A stretch of 64,000 bases of DNA from JACJXF01 sp038316435 (GTDB lineage: Bacteria; Bacteroidota; Bacteroidia; Bacteroidales; GCA-2748055), in NCBI GenBank assembly GCA_038316435.1, contig JBBQAQ010000001.1, positions 62,001 through 126,000 of the forward strand. Reading direction: 5' to 3'. Positions 51,924 through 60,730 of the stretch are shown here, piece by piece. The notes below the pieces were generated by a model. That model had not been told where the DNA came from and did not search any database. It saw nothing but the letters and a program-made list of their open reading frames with translations. Both the position numbers and the translations under genes were made by a program. Numbering within the stretch: the first letter of the stretch is position 1; every line of letters starts with the position of its first letter.

Positions 51924-53300
51924 TTAAAACCGAATTACCTTCTCAACTTTATTTCTCCTCATCCAGTTATTAATAATCTGTCTGATATCACGGTTATCTG
52001 ATGCAGGCTTTATGCACTCTTTCAAATCGTTAATTGCCAGGTAACACTCAGTTATTTCAAGGAAGCCAAATCCTTTATAAAGTCCGTCTTCAATACAAAC
52101 AACAGATCGTTCAGTGGCTGAACGGCCACGGTCTATAATAAGCTGATTTTCTTGAGAATAACCAAAACCAGAGATTAATTTTTCAACTCTCTCATTATAA
52201 ATTGCCGCAGGTTCTTTCTGAATGCAGGCACCATTACATTGTCTAATATCATAATGAAAACAAGGACCATCTGTATCGTACAAGCCACTTAATTTCTGAC
52301 AGAGCCAATACTTTTGAACCATGTTTGACAAATATGATATTGCCTCATCTTTATTTTCAAAACAAGTAAGAGGGGAAAGATTTTCTTGTCCTATCTTTTT
52401 TATTCTCAGTAAGATATAACCATATTCATCTTTTGAATCATATAATCCATAAGGATAGGAACTTATCCTTTGTGCCCGGTTATAAAATGGTTTAATGGAC
52501 TTTATCTCCTGAGATTCTTTTAATAAAGCAATCAATTCACTTCCAGTTAGTTCATATGAAATTCCTGCAATTTTCTGACACATTTCCGACGCCCGCCTGC
52601 TGTTTGTATTTCCAATGTGATCTAAAACTCTTTTCCTTATGTTTTTGCTTTTTCCTATGTAAATCAGGTTTCCTTCAGAATCATGAAAATAATATACTCC
52701 GCATTCCTCAGGGATTTTATAAATATCTTCAGGTTTCAGAAATTCATTTAGATTACTCATTCTGCCGTTATGCTGATTTCCTAAAGGCAATTCCTGACCT
52801 GTTTCGGCTGATTTTTGCATAAGTAACTCAAAAAGCTTTACGGTAGCCAATGCATCACCAGAGGCACGGTGTCGATCTGTAATTCCAATCCCCAGAGTAT
52901 CACAGAGTTTTCCTAAAGAATAGGAGCGATAACCCGGAATATATTTACGACTTAGCTTAACAGTACAAAGTGTTTTACGATCGAAATCGTAGCCAAGCTG
53001 TTTAAATTCACTTTTAATAAAGCCATAATCGAAACTTACATTATGTCCGACAACAATTTTACCTTCTGTTAATTCTACTATTTTCCGTGCAACTTCAAAA
53101 AAACGAGGCGAGTGCTCAACCATTTCATTACTAATCCCAGTGAGATTTGTTATGAAATAGGGAATGTTAACTTCGGGATTAATCAGAGTTGAATATTCTT
53201 CAGTAATTTTACTTCCATCATGAATATAAATGGCAATTTCAGTGATTTTACAATCTTTAGGACTCCCGCCTGTGGTTTCAATATCCAGAATGGCATACAT
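51924..53300 (-). CDS. DnaQ-type exonuclease fused to GIY-YIG nuclease
   Basis: The 458-residue protein joins a DEDDh 3'-5' exonuclease (about 1-170; Asp/Glu in 'ILDIETTGG', 'GHNVSFDYGF', His/Asp in 'HRASGDALATVKL') to a GIY-YIG domain (about 190-275; 'ECGVYYFHDSEGNLIYIGKS') and a UvrC/Cho-like C-terminal part with 'CFHYDIRQCNGAC'. Proteins of this design may incise or process DNA in repair, like E. coli Cho next to UvrC. It is the last gene of a minus-strand cluster with DUF4268 and ArfB; 37 bp separate it from DUF4268. Confidence 0.9.
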   Translation of the reverse strand: MYAILDIETTGGSPKDCKITEIAIYIHDGSKITEEYSTLINPEVNIPYFITNLTGISNEMVEHSPRFFEVARKIVELTEGKIVVGHNVSFDYGFIKSEFKQLGYDFDRKTLCTVKLSRKYIPGYRSYSLGKLCDTLGIGITDRHRASGDALATVKLFELLMQKSAETGQELPLGNQHNGRMSNLNEFLKPEDIYKIPEECGVYYFHDSEGNLIYIGKSKNIRKRVLDHIGNTNSRRASEMCQKIAGISYELTGSELIALLKESQEIKSIKPFYNRAQRISSYPYGLYDSKDEYGYILLRIKKIGQENLSPLTCFENKDEAISYLSNMVQKYWLCQKLSGLYDTDGPCFHYDIRQCNGACIQKEPAAIYNERVEKLISGFGYSQENQLIIDRGRSATERSVVCIEDGLYKGFGFLEITECYLAINDLKECIKPASDNRDIRQIINNWMRRNKVEKVIRF

Positions 53301-53337
53301 TGGAAAGACACTCGATTTAGAGGTTAATAATTATTGC

Positions 53338-53808
53338 TTATTCTATGTTCTCACTAGCTTTAAGATATTCTTTATTCTTTTCAAAAACCTTTTCGATGAT
53401 AATCATGTTTTTATAAAAGAAATCCATTACTTCAGGCCAGTCTTCCTTGCTGTAAATACTCTTTTCTGATAAAACCATATAAGCCCTACTTATAGATTTT
53501 CCAGTAGGAAGGATGTGCTCAAGTTCCCAGAGGATGGATTGCCCAAGCGCTTTTTCCAATTTAGGTTTAATATCTTCAAGCTTACCAAATACTTCGATTC
53601 TCTTATCCAAATTACGGGTTTCCACATCTATGCCAACAAGAGCTCTGCAATCGTTGAAATCGAACTTCAGCTTAAGCTGCTTGATGCCAGTATCGTTCAT
53701 TATCCATTTTGATGGCTTTCGGAGTCTTTTCTTTTTCAAAGCAGAATAACCCTCAAATTCCATCCAGAATTGCAATCGCATTTCCTTGACATCCTCCTTG
53801 CTCAGCAT
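53338..53808 (-). CDS. DUF4268 family protein
   Basis: This 156-residue soluble protein matches DUF4268, with 'MRLQFWMEFEGYSALKKK', 'KLKFDFNDCRALVGIDVE' and 'EDWPEVMDFFYKNM'. The family is short, found in Bacteroidota and others, sometimes next to nucleases; its function is unknown. It is 14 bp after arfB and 37 bp before the exonuclease/GIY-YIG gene. Confidence 0.85.
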   Translation of the reverse strand: MLSKEDVKEMRLQFWMEFEGYSALKKKRLRKPSKWIMNDTGIKQLKLKFDFNDCRALVGIDVETRNLDKRIEVFGKLEDIKPKLEKALGQSILWELEHILPTGKSISRAYMVLSEKSIYSKEDWPEVMDFFYKNMIIIEKVFEKNKEYLKASENIE

Positions 53809-53822
53809 AGTATTTTCAGTTT

Positions 53823-54239
53823 TTATAAATCTGTATTACGCCTTGTATGTTTCTTTTCAGAGTTTATTCTTTTACTGTTAAGACGTTTTTCTTTTGAAAC
53901 ACGCGTAGGTTTTGTTGGGCGTCGCTTTTTTGCCGGCGTAAGGGTTTTAGCAAGAAGCTCATAAAATTTCGATAAAACGATTTCCCTATTTCCCAATTGT
54001 GATCGTTCAGCTTGGGAAACGAGGATTAATTCTCCACTGATCGTAACTTTATTTATCAACTTCTCAAGCAATACGTTCTTTTCCTCAAGACTTAGTCTAT
54101 CTGAATCTATAATACTAAACCTGAGTTCAACCCGCGAATTAACTTTATTTACGTTTTGGCCACCCGGTCCACTGCTTCGTGTAAATGAAAACCTGACTTC
54201 TTTTTCAAAATCTCTGTTATGCAATTCTTCTATAGTCAT
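53823..54239 (-). CDS. arfB: Alternative ribosome-rescue factor ArfB
   Basis: ArfB hydrolyses peptidyl-tRNA on ribosomes stalled at the end of broken mRNAs. The 138-residue protein has the catalytic GGQ at residues 26-28 ('RSSGPGGQNVNKVNSRVEL') and the positively charged C-terminal tail (from about 110, KKRRPTKPTRVSKEKR) that enters the mRNA channel. Length is typical, and it lacks the codon-recognition domain of RF1/RF2. It is 14 bp before DUF4268. Confidence 0.93.
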   Translation of the reverse strand: MTIEELHNRDFEKEVRFSFTRSSGPGGQNVNKVNSRVELRFSIIDSDRLSLEEKNVLLEKLINKVTISGELILVSQAERSQLGNREIVLSKFYELLAKTLTPAKKRRPTKPTRVSKEKRLNSKRINSEKKHTRRNTDL

Positions 54240-54330
54240 GTTGGCTGAAACAGTTTTGAAATGTCTTCAAATTTACAAAAAATGCTGCAATTAAAACGGA
54301 TCGTAAACGCCCATAAACAACTTGATTATA

Positions 54331-54495
54331 TTATATGCCTTGGTTCATTTTCAATGGTCTAATAACGATCTCCTTAAGGCAATATGGACATTCGTATATT
54401 TCGCAACCTGTGCAGGCAAAGCAGTTTCCGCACGATTTAGCATATCTGGCAGCAAATTCTTTTTTACAAAAGGGACATATAATCATTTCGTTCAT
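54331..54495 (-). CDS. Small zinc-ribbon-like protein, 54 residues
   Basis: A 54-residue frame on the minus strand carries four C-x2-C pairs: CPFC (7-10), CGNC (22-25), CTGC (28-31) and CPYC (36-39). Eight Cys in 33 residues would bind two Zn ions or Fe-S clusters. The spacing resembles a double zinc ribbon. It lies 91 bp upstream of arfB on the same strand. Its shortness and Cys periodicity argue for a true gene; function is unknown. Confidence 0.7.
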   Translation of the reverse strand: MNEMIICPFCKKEFAARYAKSCGNCFACTGCEIYECPYCLKEIVIRPLKMNQGI

Positions 54496-54727
54496 GTGAT
54501 AATCCAAAAAATACAGCGTTCAATACTTATTCGTAAACTAAATCAAACCACTAAGTTATTTTAAACCATTATGGTCAACAATATTAGGCATTATTCATAA
54601 ACTTTATTAATTTCGCTTCCTGTGAAAGTAAGTATATAAAATATTGCCAGAGGCAAATTTACTATTCAATAAGCACTTTTTGCCGCATCCATTTTTCAAT
54701 ATTTCTACAATTTTTAATTGATTTGAA

Positions 54728-55249
54728 ATGAATAAGTTAGTATTAGTATTTTGTAATTTATGCCTCGTTTTCATAATGGTTTCGTGTAAGAATGAGGTTG
54801 TTCCTAAAGAAGAGCTTGGTATTGTTATTAACGAAGTTATGCCATTTAATGCCAATGTAGTTGCTGATCCAATTACTGGGGAATTTGACGACTGGATTGA
54901 AATATATAATTTAGCTGCCAAAGATTTTGACTTATCGGGATATTTTCTAACAGACAGTAAAGTAAATCTCACAAAGTGGAAATTTCCTGAAGGAACAATA
55001 ATTCTGGCAGATTCATTTCTTTGTGTTTGGGCCGACGTTGACACTCTTCAGTCGGGATTACATACTAATTTTAAGTTATCTACAGCAGGGGAGACAATTC
55101 TCCTTTTATCACCAGATTTGGAGCTAATTGACAGAGTAAGCTATGATCCTCAGCTTTTGCAACTTTCTTTTGCCAGAATTCCAGATGGGACAGGAGCATT
55201 TTCATGGGGTACACCCACTTATAACAGCAGAAATTCTCTTACAAAATAA
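54728..55249 (+). CDS. Lamin-tail domain lipoprotein
   Basis: The 173-residue protein has a lipoprotein signal (lipid Cys near residue 20 in FIMVSC) and a lamin-tail (LTD) domain (about 32-160): 'IVINEVMPFNANV', 'DDWIEIYNLAAKDFDLSGYFLTD', 'LSTAGETILLL' and 'SFARIPDGTGAFSWG'. LTD domains in Bacteroidota are secreted, often tied to surface proteins or nucleases. No catalytic residues are seen. The next gene, 9 bp downstream, is another secreted protein. Confidence 0.88.
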   Translation: MNKLVLVFCNLCLVFIMVSCKNEVVPKEELGIVINEVMPFNANVVADPITGEFDDWIEIYNLAAKDFDLSGYFLTDSKVNLTKWKFPEGTIILADSFLCVWADVDTLQSGLHTNFKLSTAGETILLLSPDLELIDRVSYDPQLLQLSFARIPDGTGAFSWGTPTYNSRNSLTK

Positions 55250-55258
55250 TTTAATCCA

Positions 55259-55672
55259 ATGAAAAACAAGTTTTATTTTTTCAGCATAACTGCCATTTCA
55301 GTTTTTGTGTTTACTATTTCTTCAGCATTCGGTCAGAATAGTTCAACAGGTACTATTCCAAAAAGTAAGACGGTTCATGAGGAAAAGATGGTTAAAGGTG
55401 TTAAAACGACAGAAATTGAATCAGAGGAGAAGTATGATAATAAAGGAAATGTGGTAGATGAAATTCAATATAAAGATGGTAAGCTTGACAAGCACTACGT
55501 TTATGAATACGATCAAAACAATAATAAAATTAAGGAAAGTGAGCTTTTTCCAACTGGGAAGATTAAGAAAACGAGTGAATACAAGTATGTTAATGGTGTA
55601 AAAACAGAAAGGCTCACTTTTGATGAGAGTAAGAAACTTATATCCAGGAAGATATATTCATACTATTATTAA
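55259..55672 (+). CDS. Secreted protein with YD-like repeats, unknown
   Basis: The 137-residue product has a signal peptide (about 1-25, SSAFGQ) and a C-terminal part of repeating short strands ('NVVDEIQYKDGKLDKHYVYE', 'KTSEYKYVNGVKTERL') resembling YD/RHS-type or MORN-like units. It is 9 bp behind the lamin-tail gene, so they are probably co-transcribed. Function unknown. Confidence 0.7.
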   Translation: MKNKFYFFSITAISVFVFTISSAFGQNSSTGTIPKSKTVHEEKMVKGVKTTEIESEEKYDNKGNVVDEIQYKDGKLDKHYVYEYDQNNNKIKESELFPTGKIKKTSEYKYVNGVKTERLTFDESKKLISRKIYSYYY

Positions 55673-55676
55673 TCAG

Positions 55677-57074
55677 TTACTTTCCGATACAGAAATTCTT
55701 AAAGATATTACCTAAAACTTCATCTGTAGTTATTTCACCAGTTATTTCACCAATATAGTGCATTGCCTGTCTTAAATCTTGCGCCAGTAAATCGGACGGA
55801 ATATTAATTGAAATTCCTTCTTTAACTCGATTAAGATTTTCCAATGCATGGTTTAACGCTTCAAAATGACGAATATTTGAGATAATAACCGCATCATTAT
55901 CGAGTTTTCCTATAAATGATGCCGTCAATAATATTTTTTCTAGAAGGTCTATATTTATATCTTTCCTGACCGATATTTCAATGATATGTTCATTTTTTTC
56001 AAGGACTAAAAACTCTGATATTTTTACCAAAATACTCAATGGTATCATGTCAGTTTTATTTATGACAAGAATTAGTTGCTTGCCCTGATTTTCAACTTGT
56101 TTTCTTATTTCGAGAAAGGATTCAACAATAGTGGCAATTTCCTCCTGGGCGTCAGTCATTAGCAAAATAATTGATGATTGCTGAATTTTTTGATAGGTTC
56201 TGGAAATCCCAAGATTCTCAATTATATCGGCGGTTTCTCTGATGCCGGCTGTATCAATAAAGCGAAAAACAATATCCTCAATCTGTACCGTATCTTCAAT
56301 TGAATCGCGTGTTGTACCTGCAATTTCAGAAACAATTGCCTTATCATCCTTAAGTAAGCGATTCAACAGACTAGATTTACCTACATTTGGTTTACCAATA
56401 ATTGCCACTGGCACACCATTTTTTATTACATTACCGTTTCTAAAGGATCCAATTAAGCCTTCAACTTTTCTCATCATATTAACAACCAATAAATTAAGCT
56501 CCTTTCGATTTGCAAATTCAACATCTTCTTCACTAAAATCGAGTTCAAGCTCAATCATTGACGTAAAATGAAGAAGCTCTTTCCGAAGATCAGAAAGTTC
56601 TTTGGAGAATCCACCTCTCATCTGATTTATTGCGATACGATGTGATGAACGGTTTTCCGATGCAATTAAGTCCGCAACAGCCTCAGCTTGTGCGAGATCC
56701 ATCTTACCATTTAGAAATGCGCGTTGGGTAAATTCTCCCGGACCTGCAAGTTTAGCTCCATTTAACACCAATAATTCCAAAATCCGCTTCTGGATATAGG
56801 GGGAAGCATGGCAAGATATCTCAAGACTATCTTCCCCAGTATAGGAATGAGGGTTTTTGAAAACTGAAATCAGCACTTCATCAATAACTTCTATATCACT
56901 TACAATTTCACCGAATTGAATGGTATTACCCTTCATTTCAGAAAGAAGCTTTTTACTCCGTGATTTGAAGATGCGATCAACAATAGAAAATGAGTCAGGA
57001 CCTGAAAGTCTTAAAATATTTATTGCGCCCAAACCAGAAGTAGCTGACGCACAGATTGTAGTTTCAAAAATCAT
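55677..57074 (-). CDS. mnmE: tRNA uridine-5-carboxymethylaminomethyl synthesis GTPase
   Basis: MnmE with MnmG modifies wobble U34 of tRNAs such as Lys, Glu and Gln. The 465-residue product has the formyl-THF-binding N-terminal domain (about 1-120), a helical domain, and an embedded GTPase (G1 'IIGKPNVGKSSLLN', G3 'DTAGIRET', G4 'NKTD'). It ends with the zinc-free 'FCIGK' signature. tRNA-Lys(UUU), a substrate, is encoded 5 kb away. Converges with the YD-repeat gene (4 bp between stops); the next upstream gene is the MORN protein. Confidence 0.96.
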   Translation of the reverse strand: MIFETTICASATSGLGAINILRLSGPDSFSIVDRIFKSRSKKLLSEMKGNTIQFGEIVSDIEVIDEVLISVFKNPHSYTGEDSLEISCHASPYIQKRILELLVLNGAKLAGPGEFTQRAFLNGKMDLAQAEAVADLIASENRSSHRIAINQMRGGFSKELSDLRKELLHFTSMIELELDFSEEDVEFANRKELNLLVVNMMRKVEGLIGSFRNGNVIKNGVPVAIIGKPNVGKSSLLNRLLKDDKAIVSEIAGTTRDSIEDTVQIEDIVFRFIDTAGIRETADIIENLGISRTYQKIQQSSIILLMTDAQEEIATIVESFLEIRKQVENQGKQLILVINKTDMIPLSILVKISEFLVLEKNEHIIEISVRKDINIDLLEKILLTASFIGKLDNDAVIISNIRHFEALNHALENLNRVKEGISINIPSDLLAQDLRQAMHYIGEITGEITTDEVLGNIFKNFCIGK

Positions 57075-57087
57075 AAAACGACAATAA

Positions 57088-57780
57088 TTAATGACTTAAT
57101 GTTATTTCCCAACTACCTGCATCCCTAATTAAAAAATCAAGTTCATAATCCACATAGGAATTATTAAAAGGAGTAAGCAGGCTGTATTTGATGTTTCCTG
57201 AAAATGGATATTGCAACTGCTCAAAGCCAGTAAAAGATCTTTGCTGAATAACAGATCCACCTGAACTGCTGAGTAATAAATTATCAGGATATATAGCGAT
57301 TCCGTTTCTTATAAGCTTTATCATTACCATATTTCGGGGGTCACTAGTTTTTACAAATGAATACCTCAAAATGTTTTCTTTCCTTATGATTTCATAGGCA
57401 GGTTCGGGTTTTACTCCAATATAATTGTCTTCCTTCCAGATTCCATCCTGTGTAACCTTTTTCTCTTCATTCATATAAGTTAATTTACCTTGACCATTAC
57501 GTTTTCCATTTACAAACATCCCTTCGTAAATTGCTCCGGATGCATAATTATATGTTCCTTTACCATTTGGAAATCCCTTCTTAAAAGAACCTGAATAACT
57601 ATCTGTTCCAATGGCTTTGCCAATCCCATCAGCTAGTCCTTTTTTGCATCCTCCAGTGTATTCACCGGATAATTCAGGACTCAGAACTTTACAGATTTGT
57701 ATATCCTGAGCATTTACCATACCTATAGAAGTTGTCAGAATAATAACTAAGAACAGTCTTAAAAAATGTAAATATCTCAT
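57088..57780 (-). CDS. MORN-repeat secreted protein
   Basis: This 230-residue protein has a signal peptide (about 1-24, GMVNAQ) and MORN-type repeats (about 38-115; 'LSGEYTGGCKKGLADGIGKA', 'YSGSFKKGFPNGKGTYNY', 'YEGMFVNGKRNGQGKLTY'). A C-terminal region without family match follows. MORN repeats are scaffolds; no function can be given. It lies 13 bp before mnmE on the same strand. Confidence 0.85.
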   Translation of the reverse strand: MRYLHFLRLFLVIILTTSIGMVNAQDIQICKVLSPELSGEYTGGCKKGLADGIGKAIGTDSYSGSFKKGFPNGKGTYNYASGAIYEGMFVNGKRNGQGKLTYMNEEKKVTQDGIWKEDNYIGVKPEPAYEIIRKENILRYSFVKTSDPRNMVMIKLIRNGIAIYPDNLLLSSSGGSVIQQRSFTGFEQLQYPFSGNIKYSLLTPFNNSYVDYELDFLIRDAGSWEITLSH

Positions 57781-57869
57781 AATTAATTATTTAAAACTAT
57801 TGAAATAATACCCTAAAGAACCAAGATATATTTAAATAGATGAATTTACTATTATAAAGGGGAAATTCT

Positions 57870-57877
57870 TATGTTTG
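57870..57877 (+). promoter_or_regulatory. Probable -7 box (TATGTTTG) of sucD
   Basis: TATGTTTG fits TAnnTTTG, 53 bp before the sucD start. An ATG inside this box opens the upstream extension of the sucD frame, so that ATG is part of the promoter, not the start. No clear -33 box is visible. Confidence 0.5.
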
Positions 57878-57930
57878 CACATCTGATTTATTCAGGAAAA
57901 GTACTAATAATTTTATTTAAAAATTATTTC

Positions 57931-58800
57931 ATGAGCGTTTTACTTAATAAAGAATCAAAAGTCATTGTGCAGGGATTTACAGGTACAGAAGGTACATTTC
58001 ATGCACAGCAGATGATTGAATACGGAACAAATGTAGTTGGTGGAGTTACCCCTGGAAAAGGAGGACAGGAGCATATAGGCAGACCAGTTTTTAATACTGT
58101 TGAAGAAGCGGTTCTAAAAGCAGGAGCTGACACTTCAGTTATTTTTGTGCCTCCAGCCTTTGCTGCAGATGCAATTATGGAAGCTGCCAATGCTGGTATT
58201 AAGTTAATAATCTGCATTACTGAGGGAATTCCTGTTTCTGACATGGTAAAAGTTAAGGAATACCTGACTGATAAAAAATCCCGCCTTATCGGGCCAAATT
58301 GCCCAGGTATTATTACTCCTGGCGAAGCAAAAGTTGGAATTATGCCTGGATTTATTCATAAAAAGGGGAATATTGGCATCGTTTCCCGAAGTGGAACTTT
58401 AACATATGAAGCTGTGGATCAGGTCACCAAAGCAGGACTTGGACAGTCAACCTGCATTGGCATCGGAGGAGATCCAATTGTTGGAACAACTACACTGGAT
58501 GCCATTAAACTGTTTATGGAAGATGCTGACACAAAGGGTATTATCATGATAGGGGAGATAGGCGGAAGTATGGAAACAGATGCTGCTTACTGGATTCAAA
58601 AGAACGGTACCAAGCCCGTTGTTGGGTTCATTGCTGGAAAGACAGCACCGAAAGGAAGGCGAATGGGTCATGCTGGCGCTATTATTGGTGGAAAAGCCGA
58701 TACCGCAGCTGCAAAAATGGCGATAATGCGTGAATGCGGGATTAGTGTGGTTGAATCCCCGGCAGATCTAGGTAAAACTATAGCAGAACTAATCAAATAA
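57931..58800 (+). CDS. sucD: Succinate-CoA ligase, alpha subunit
   Basis: SucD with SucC interconverts succinyl-CoA and succinate with ATP or GTP formation. The start at 57931 (MSVLLNKESKVIVQG) fits the family; the upstream frame is promoter DNA. The 289-residue product has the CoA-binding Rossmann motif 'VQGFTGTEGTFHAQQM', 'GPNCPGIITPGEAKVGIMPG' and the phosphorylated His247 in 'GHAGAIIGG'. sucC is not adjacent, as is frequent in Bacteroidota. Confidence 0.96.
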   Translation: MSVLLNKESKVIVQGFTGTEGTFHAQQMIEYGTNVVGGVTPGKGGQEHIGRPVFNTVEEAVLKAGADTSVIFVPPAFAADAIMEAANAGIKLIICITEGIPVSDMVKVKEYLTDKKSRLIGPNCPGIITPGEAKVGIMPGFIHKKGNIGIVSRSGTLTYEAVDQVTKAGLGQSTCIGIGGDPIVGTTTLDAIKLFMEDADTKGIIMIGEIGGSMETDAAYWIQKNGTKPVVGFIAGKTAPKGRRMGHAGAIIGGKADTAAAKMAIMRECGISVVESPADLGKTIAELIK

Positions 58801-58916
58801 CAACAAAATAGAAAGATTGCTTGAATATAAATAGTTGATATTTAAATGTTTAAACAGTTTTGTTTATAACAAATAAACTCCTTTTCTTTGTCTGAAATTT
58901 TTAAAAAAAGGTATAT

Positions 58917-59663
58917 ATGGAAAACTTAAAAGGTAAGACTGCAATTATTACTGGAGCTGCAAGAGGAATTGGAAGACAAATAGCCTATAGCTTCGCGATA
59001 GAAGGCGCCGATGTTGCTTTTACCGATCTGAAGATTGATGAAAACATGCAATCTCTTGAGAGCGAATTGACTGCTCTTGGTGTGAAATGTAAAGGATATG
59101 CTTCTGATGCGAGTAATTACTCACAAACAGATGAAGTTGTTGAGCAGATCGTGAAAGATTTCGGAAAGGTTGATATTCTGATTAATAATGCTGGAATTAC
59201 AAGAGACACTTTGTTAATGAGAATGGATGAGGAAACCTGGGATTTGGTAATAAAGGTCAACCTAAAATCAGTTTTCAACTTTACAAAAGCTGTTCAGAAA
59301 ACAATGTTAAAACAAAGATCAGGATCAATTGTTAACATGAGCTCTGTTGTTGGAGTTTCAGGAAATGCAGGACAATCAAACTATTCAGCATCAAAAGCAG
59401 GAATTATTGGATTTACAAAATCTATTGCAAAAGAATTAGGATCCAGAGGTATCAGGTGTAATGCCATTGCTCCTGGGTTTATTATCACTGATATGACAGC
59501 AAAACTTTCTGACGAGGTAAGGGAAGAATGGATAAAAGGTATTCCTTTAAGGAGAGGTGGCACCCCGGAAGATGTTGCTAAAGTTTGTATTTTTCTGGGT
59601 TCTGATCTGTCAGAATATGTTAGTGGACAGGTAATTAACGTTTGTGGAGGCATGAATACATAA
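58917..59663 (+). CDS. fabG: 3-oxoacyl-[ACP] reductase
   Basis: FabG reduces 3-oxoacyl-ACP in fatty acid synthesis using NADPH. The 248-residue SDR has 'ITGAARGIGRQIAYSFA', 'INNAGITRDTLLMRM' and the catalytic Ser143, Tyr156 and Lys160 (SNYSASKAG). It follows sucD by 116 bp and has a terminator after it. No other fab genes are adjacent, so use in other NADPH-dependent keto reductions cannot be excluded. Confidence 0.93.
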   Translation: MENLKGKTAIITGAARGIGRQIAYSFAIEGADVAFTDLKIDENMQSLESELTALGVKCKGYASDASNYSQTDEVVEQIVKDFGKVDILINNAGITRDTLLMRMDEETWDLVIKVNLKSVFNFTKAVQKTMLKQRSGSIVNMSSVVGVSGNAGQSNYSASKAGIIGFTKSIAKELGSRGIRCNAIAPGFIITDMTAKLSDEVREEWIKGIPLRRGGTPEDVAKVCIFLGSDLSEYVSGQVINVCGGMNT

Positions 59664-59688
59664 ATCAATAACTTTTTTACTAATGTGT

Positions 59689-59757
59689 AAGCAGGCTTTA
59701 CGGTGATTGGAATTGATTTTTTATTAATTTCATACCGAAAATCCTGCTTATTTTTTT
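59689..59757 (+). terminator. Terminator after fabG
   Basis: AAGCAGG (59689-59695) pairs with CCTGCTT (59743-59749), and an inner CGGT/ACCG (59701-59704, 59734-59737) continues the stem with mismatches; seven T follow (59751-59757). The loop is long, but the T-tract is convincing. Confidence 0.7.
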
Positions 59758-59763
59758 ATAATT

Positions 59764-60720
59764 ATGAGAATTCTCCTAATTCTAATGGTTTTGATATCGG
59801 TTTCATGTGCGCCAACTAACTGGTTAAACATCGATACAATAAACCCAGCAACTTTTACATTTCCCGATACAGGTAAAATAGTAATTTTAAATGCTTCGTA
59901 TCTGCCTGAGGTAAATCAAACAAAAACAAACTTGATTACTAAGTTTACGCCAAAGGAGCAATTAATTTATGACACAATAATAATTACACACATCTTTAAT
60001 GGTTTGTTTTCCGTCTTAAATGAGTCAACAAACTTTTACATACAAGAAGCAGATTATCAGGAAATAAGGACAAGGGATACCAGTAATTTTCTCAATCCTA
60101 TATCAGCAAAAGGTATTGATTTTCTTTGTAATACATATGACGGTAGCTTTATTGTTGCACTTGAATACTTTGATTTTAACCGGGTTGCGCAAAAAAACAT
60201 TTTATCTTATGGATCCTGGCAGTCCAATCTGGAAGTATCCCGACGGCTTGTTTGGAGAATTTACAATAAAACTGGCGAAATACTTGATCAATATATTGAT
60301 ACTGATACTTTGTACTGGTACGAAAATATTGAAACAACTGAGCCATTGCCGGAACTTACTGATGCTGTCAGAGAGGCGTTTTATTTTGCCGGAGACCTTT
60401 ATGCAAAGCGGATTAGTACATATTGGACAGAACTTTCACGTCAATATTTTTTAATATCGATTAACGGAGAAGACGTATCCCTTGAAAGAGAACAATTAAT
60501 TGCATTAAAGGACAACAAGAAAAAGCGACAGGCATTTAAAGCACGATATAACCTTGCAGTACTTTCTGAATCTGAAGATAAATTAGAAGAAGCAAATTCT
60601 TGGCTTAAAGAAGCTTATAAAATTATACAGCTAGAGGAGGTTGTCTATTACCAGAAAAAACTTGAAACCCGCTTAGAAACTAGGAAAATCATAGATATTC
60701 AATCAATGCAAAATAAATAA
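59764..60720 (+). CDS. DUF6340-like lipoprotein
   Basis: This 318-residue protein has a lipoprotein signal (lipid Cys near residue 15 in ISVSC). Recognisable regions are 'GKIVILNASYLPEVNQTKTN' near the start, 'NVSRRLVWRIYNKTGEILDQ'-like in the middle (actual: SRRLVWRIYNKTGE), and a tetratricopeptide-like helical tail ('AFKARYNLAVLSESEDKLEE'). It resembles DUF6340 lipoproteins, of unknown function. It precedes the M48 protease gene by 10 bp, so the two likely form an operon. Confidence 0.8.
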   Translation: MRILLILMVLISVSCAPTNWLNIDTINPATFTFPDTGKIVILNASYLPEVNQTKTNLITKFTPKEQLIYDTIIITHIFNGLFSVLNESTNFYIQEADYQEIRTRDTSNFLNPISAKGIDFLCNTYDGSFIVALEYFDFNRVAQKNILSYGSWQSNLEVSRRLVWRIYNKTGEILDQYIDTDTLYWYENIETTEPLPELTDAVREAFYFAGDLYAKRISTYWTELSRQYFLISINGEDVSLEREQLIALKDNKKKRQAFKARYNLAVLSESEDKLEEANSWLKEAYKIIQLEEVVYYQKKLETRLETRKIIDIQSMQNK

Positions 60721-60730
60721 GTATAGAATA

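Noticed and set aside
54607..55044. 145-codon frame on the minus strand opposite the lamin-tail gene
   Set aside because: It is the antisense shadow of a gene with a clear lipoprotein signal and domain; no similarity of its own.
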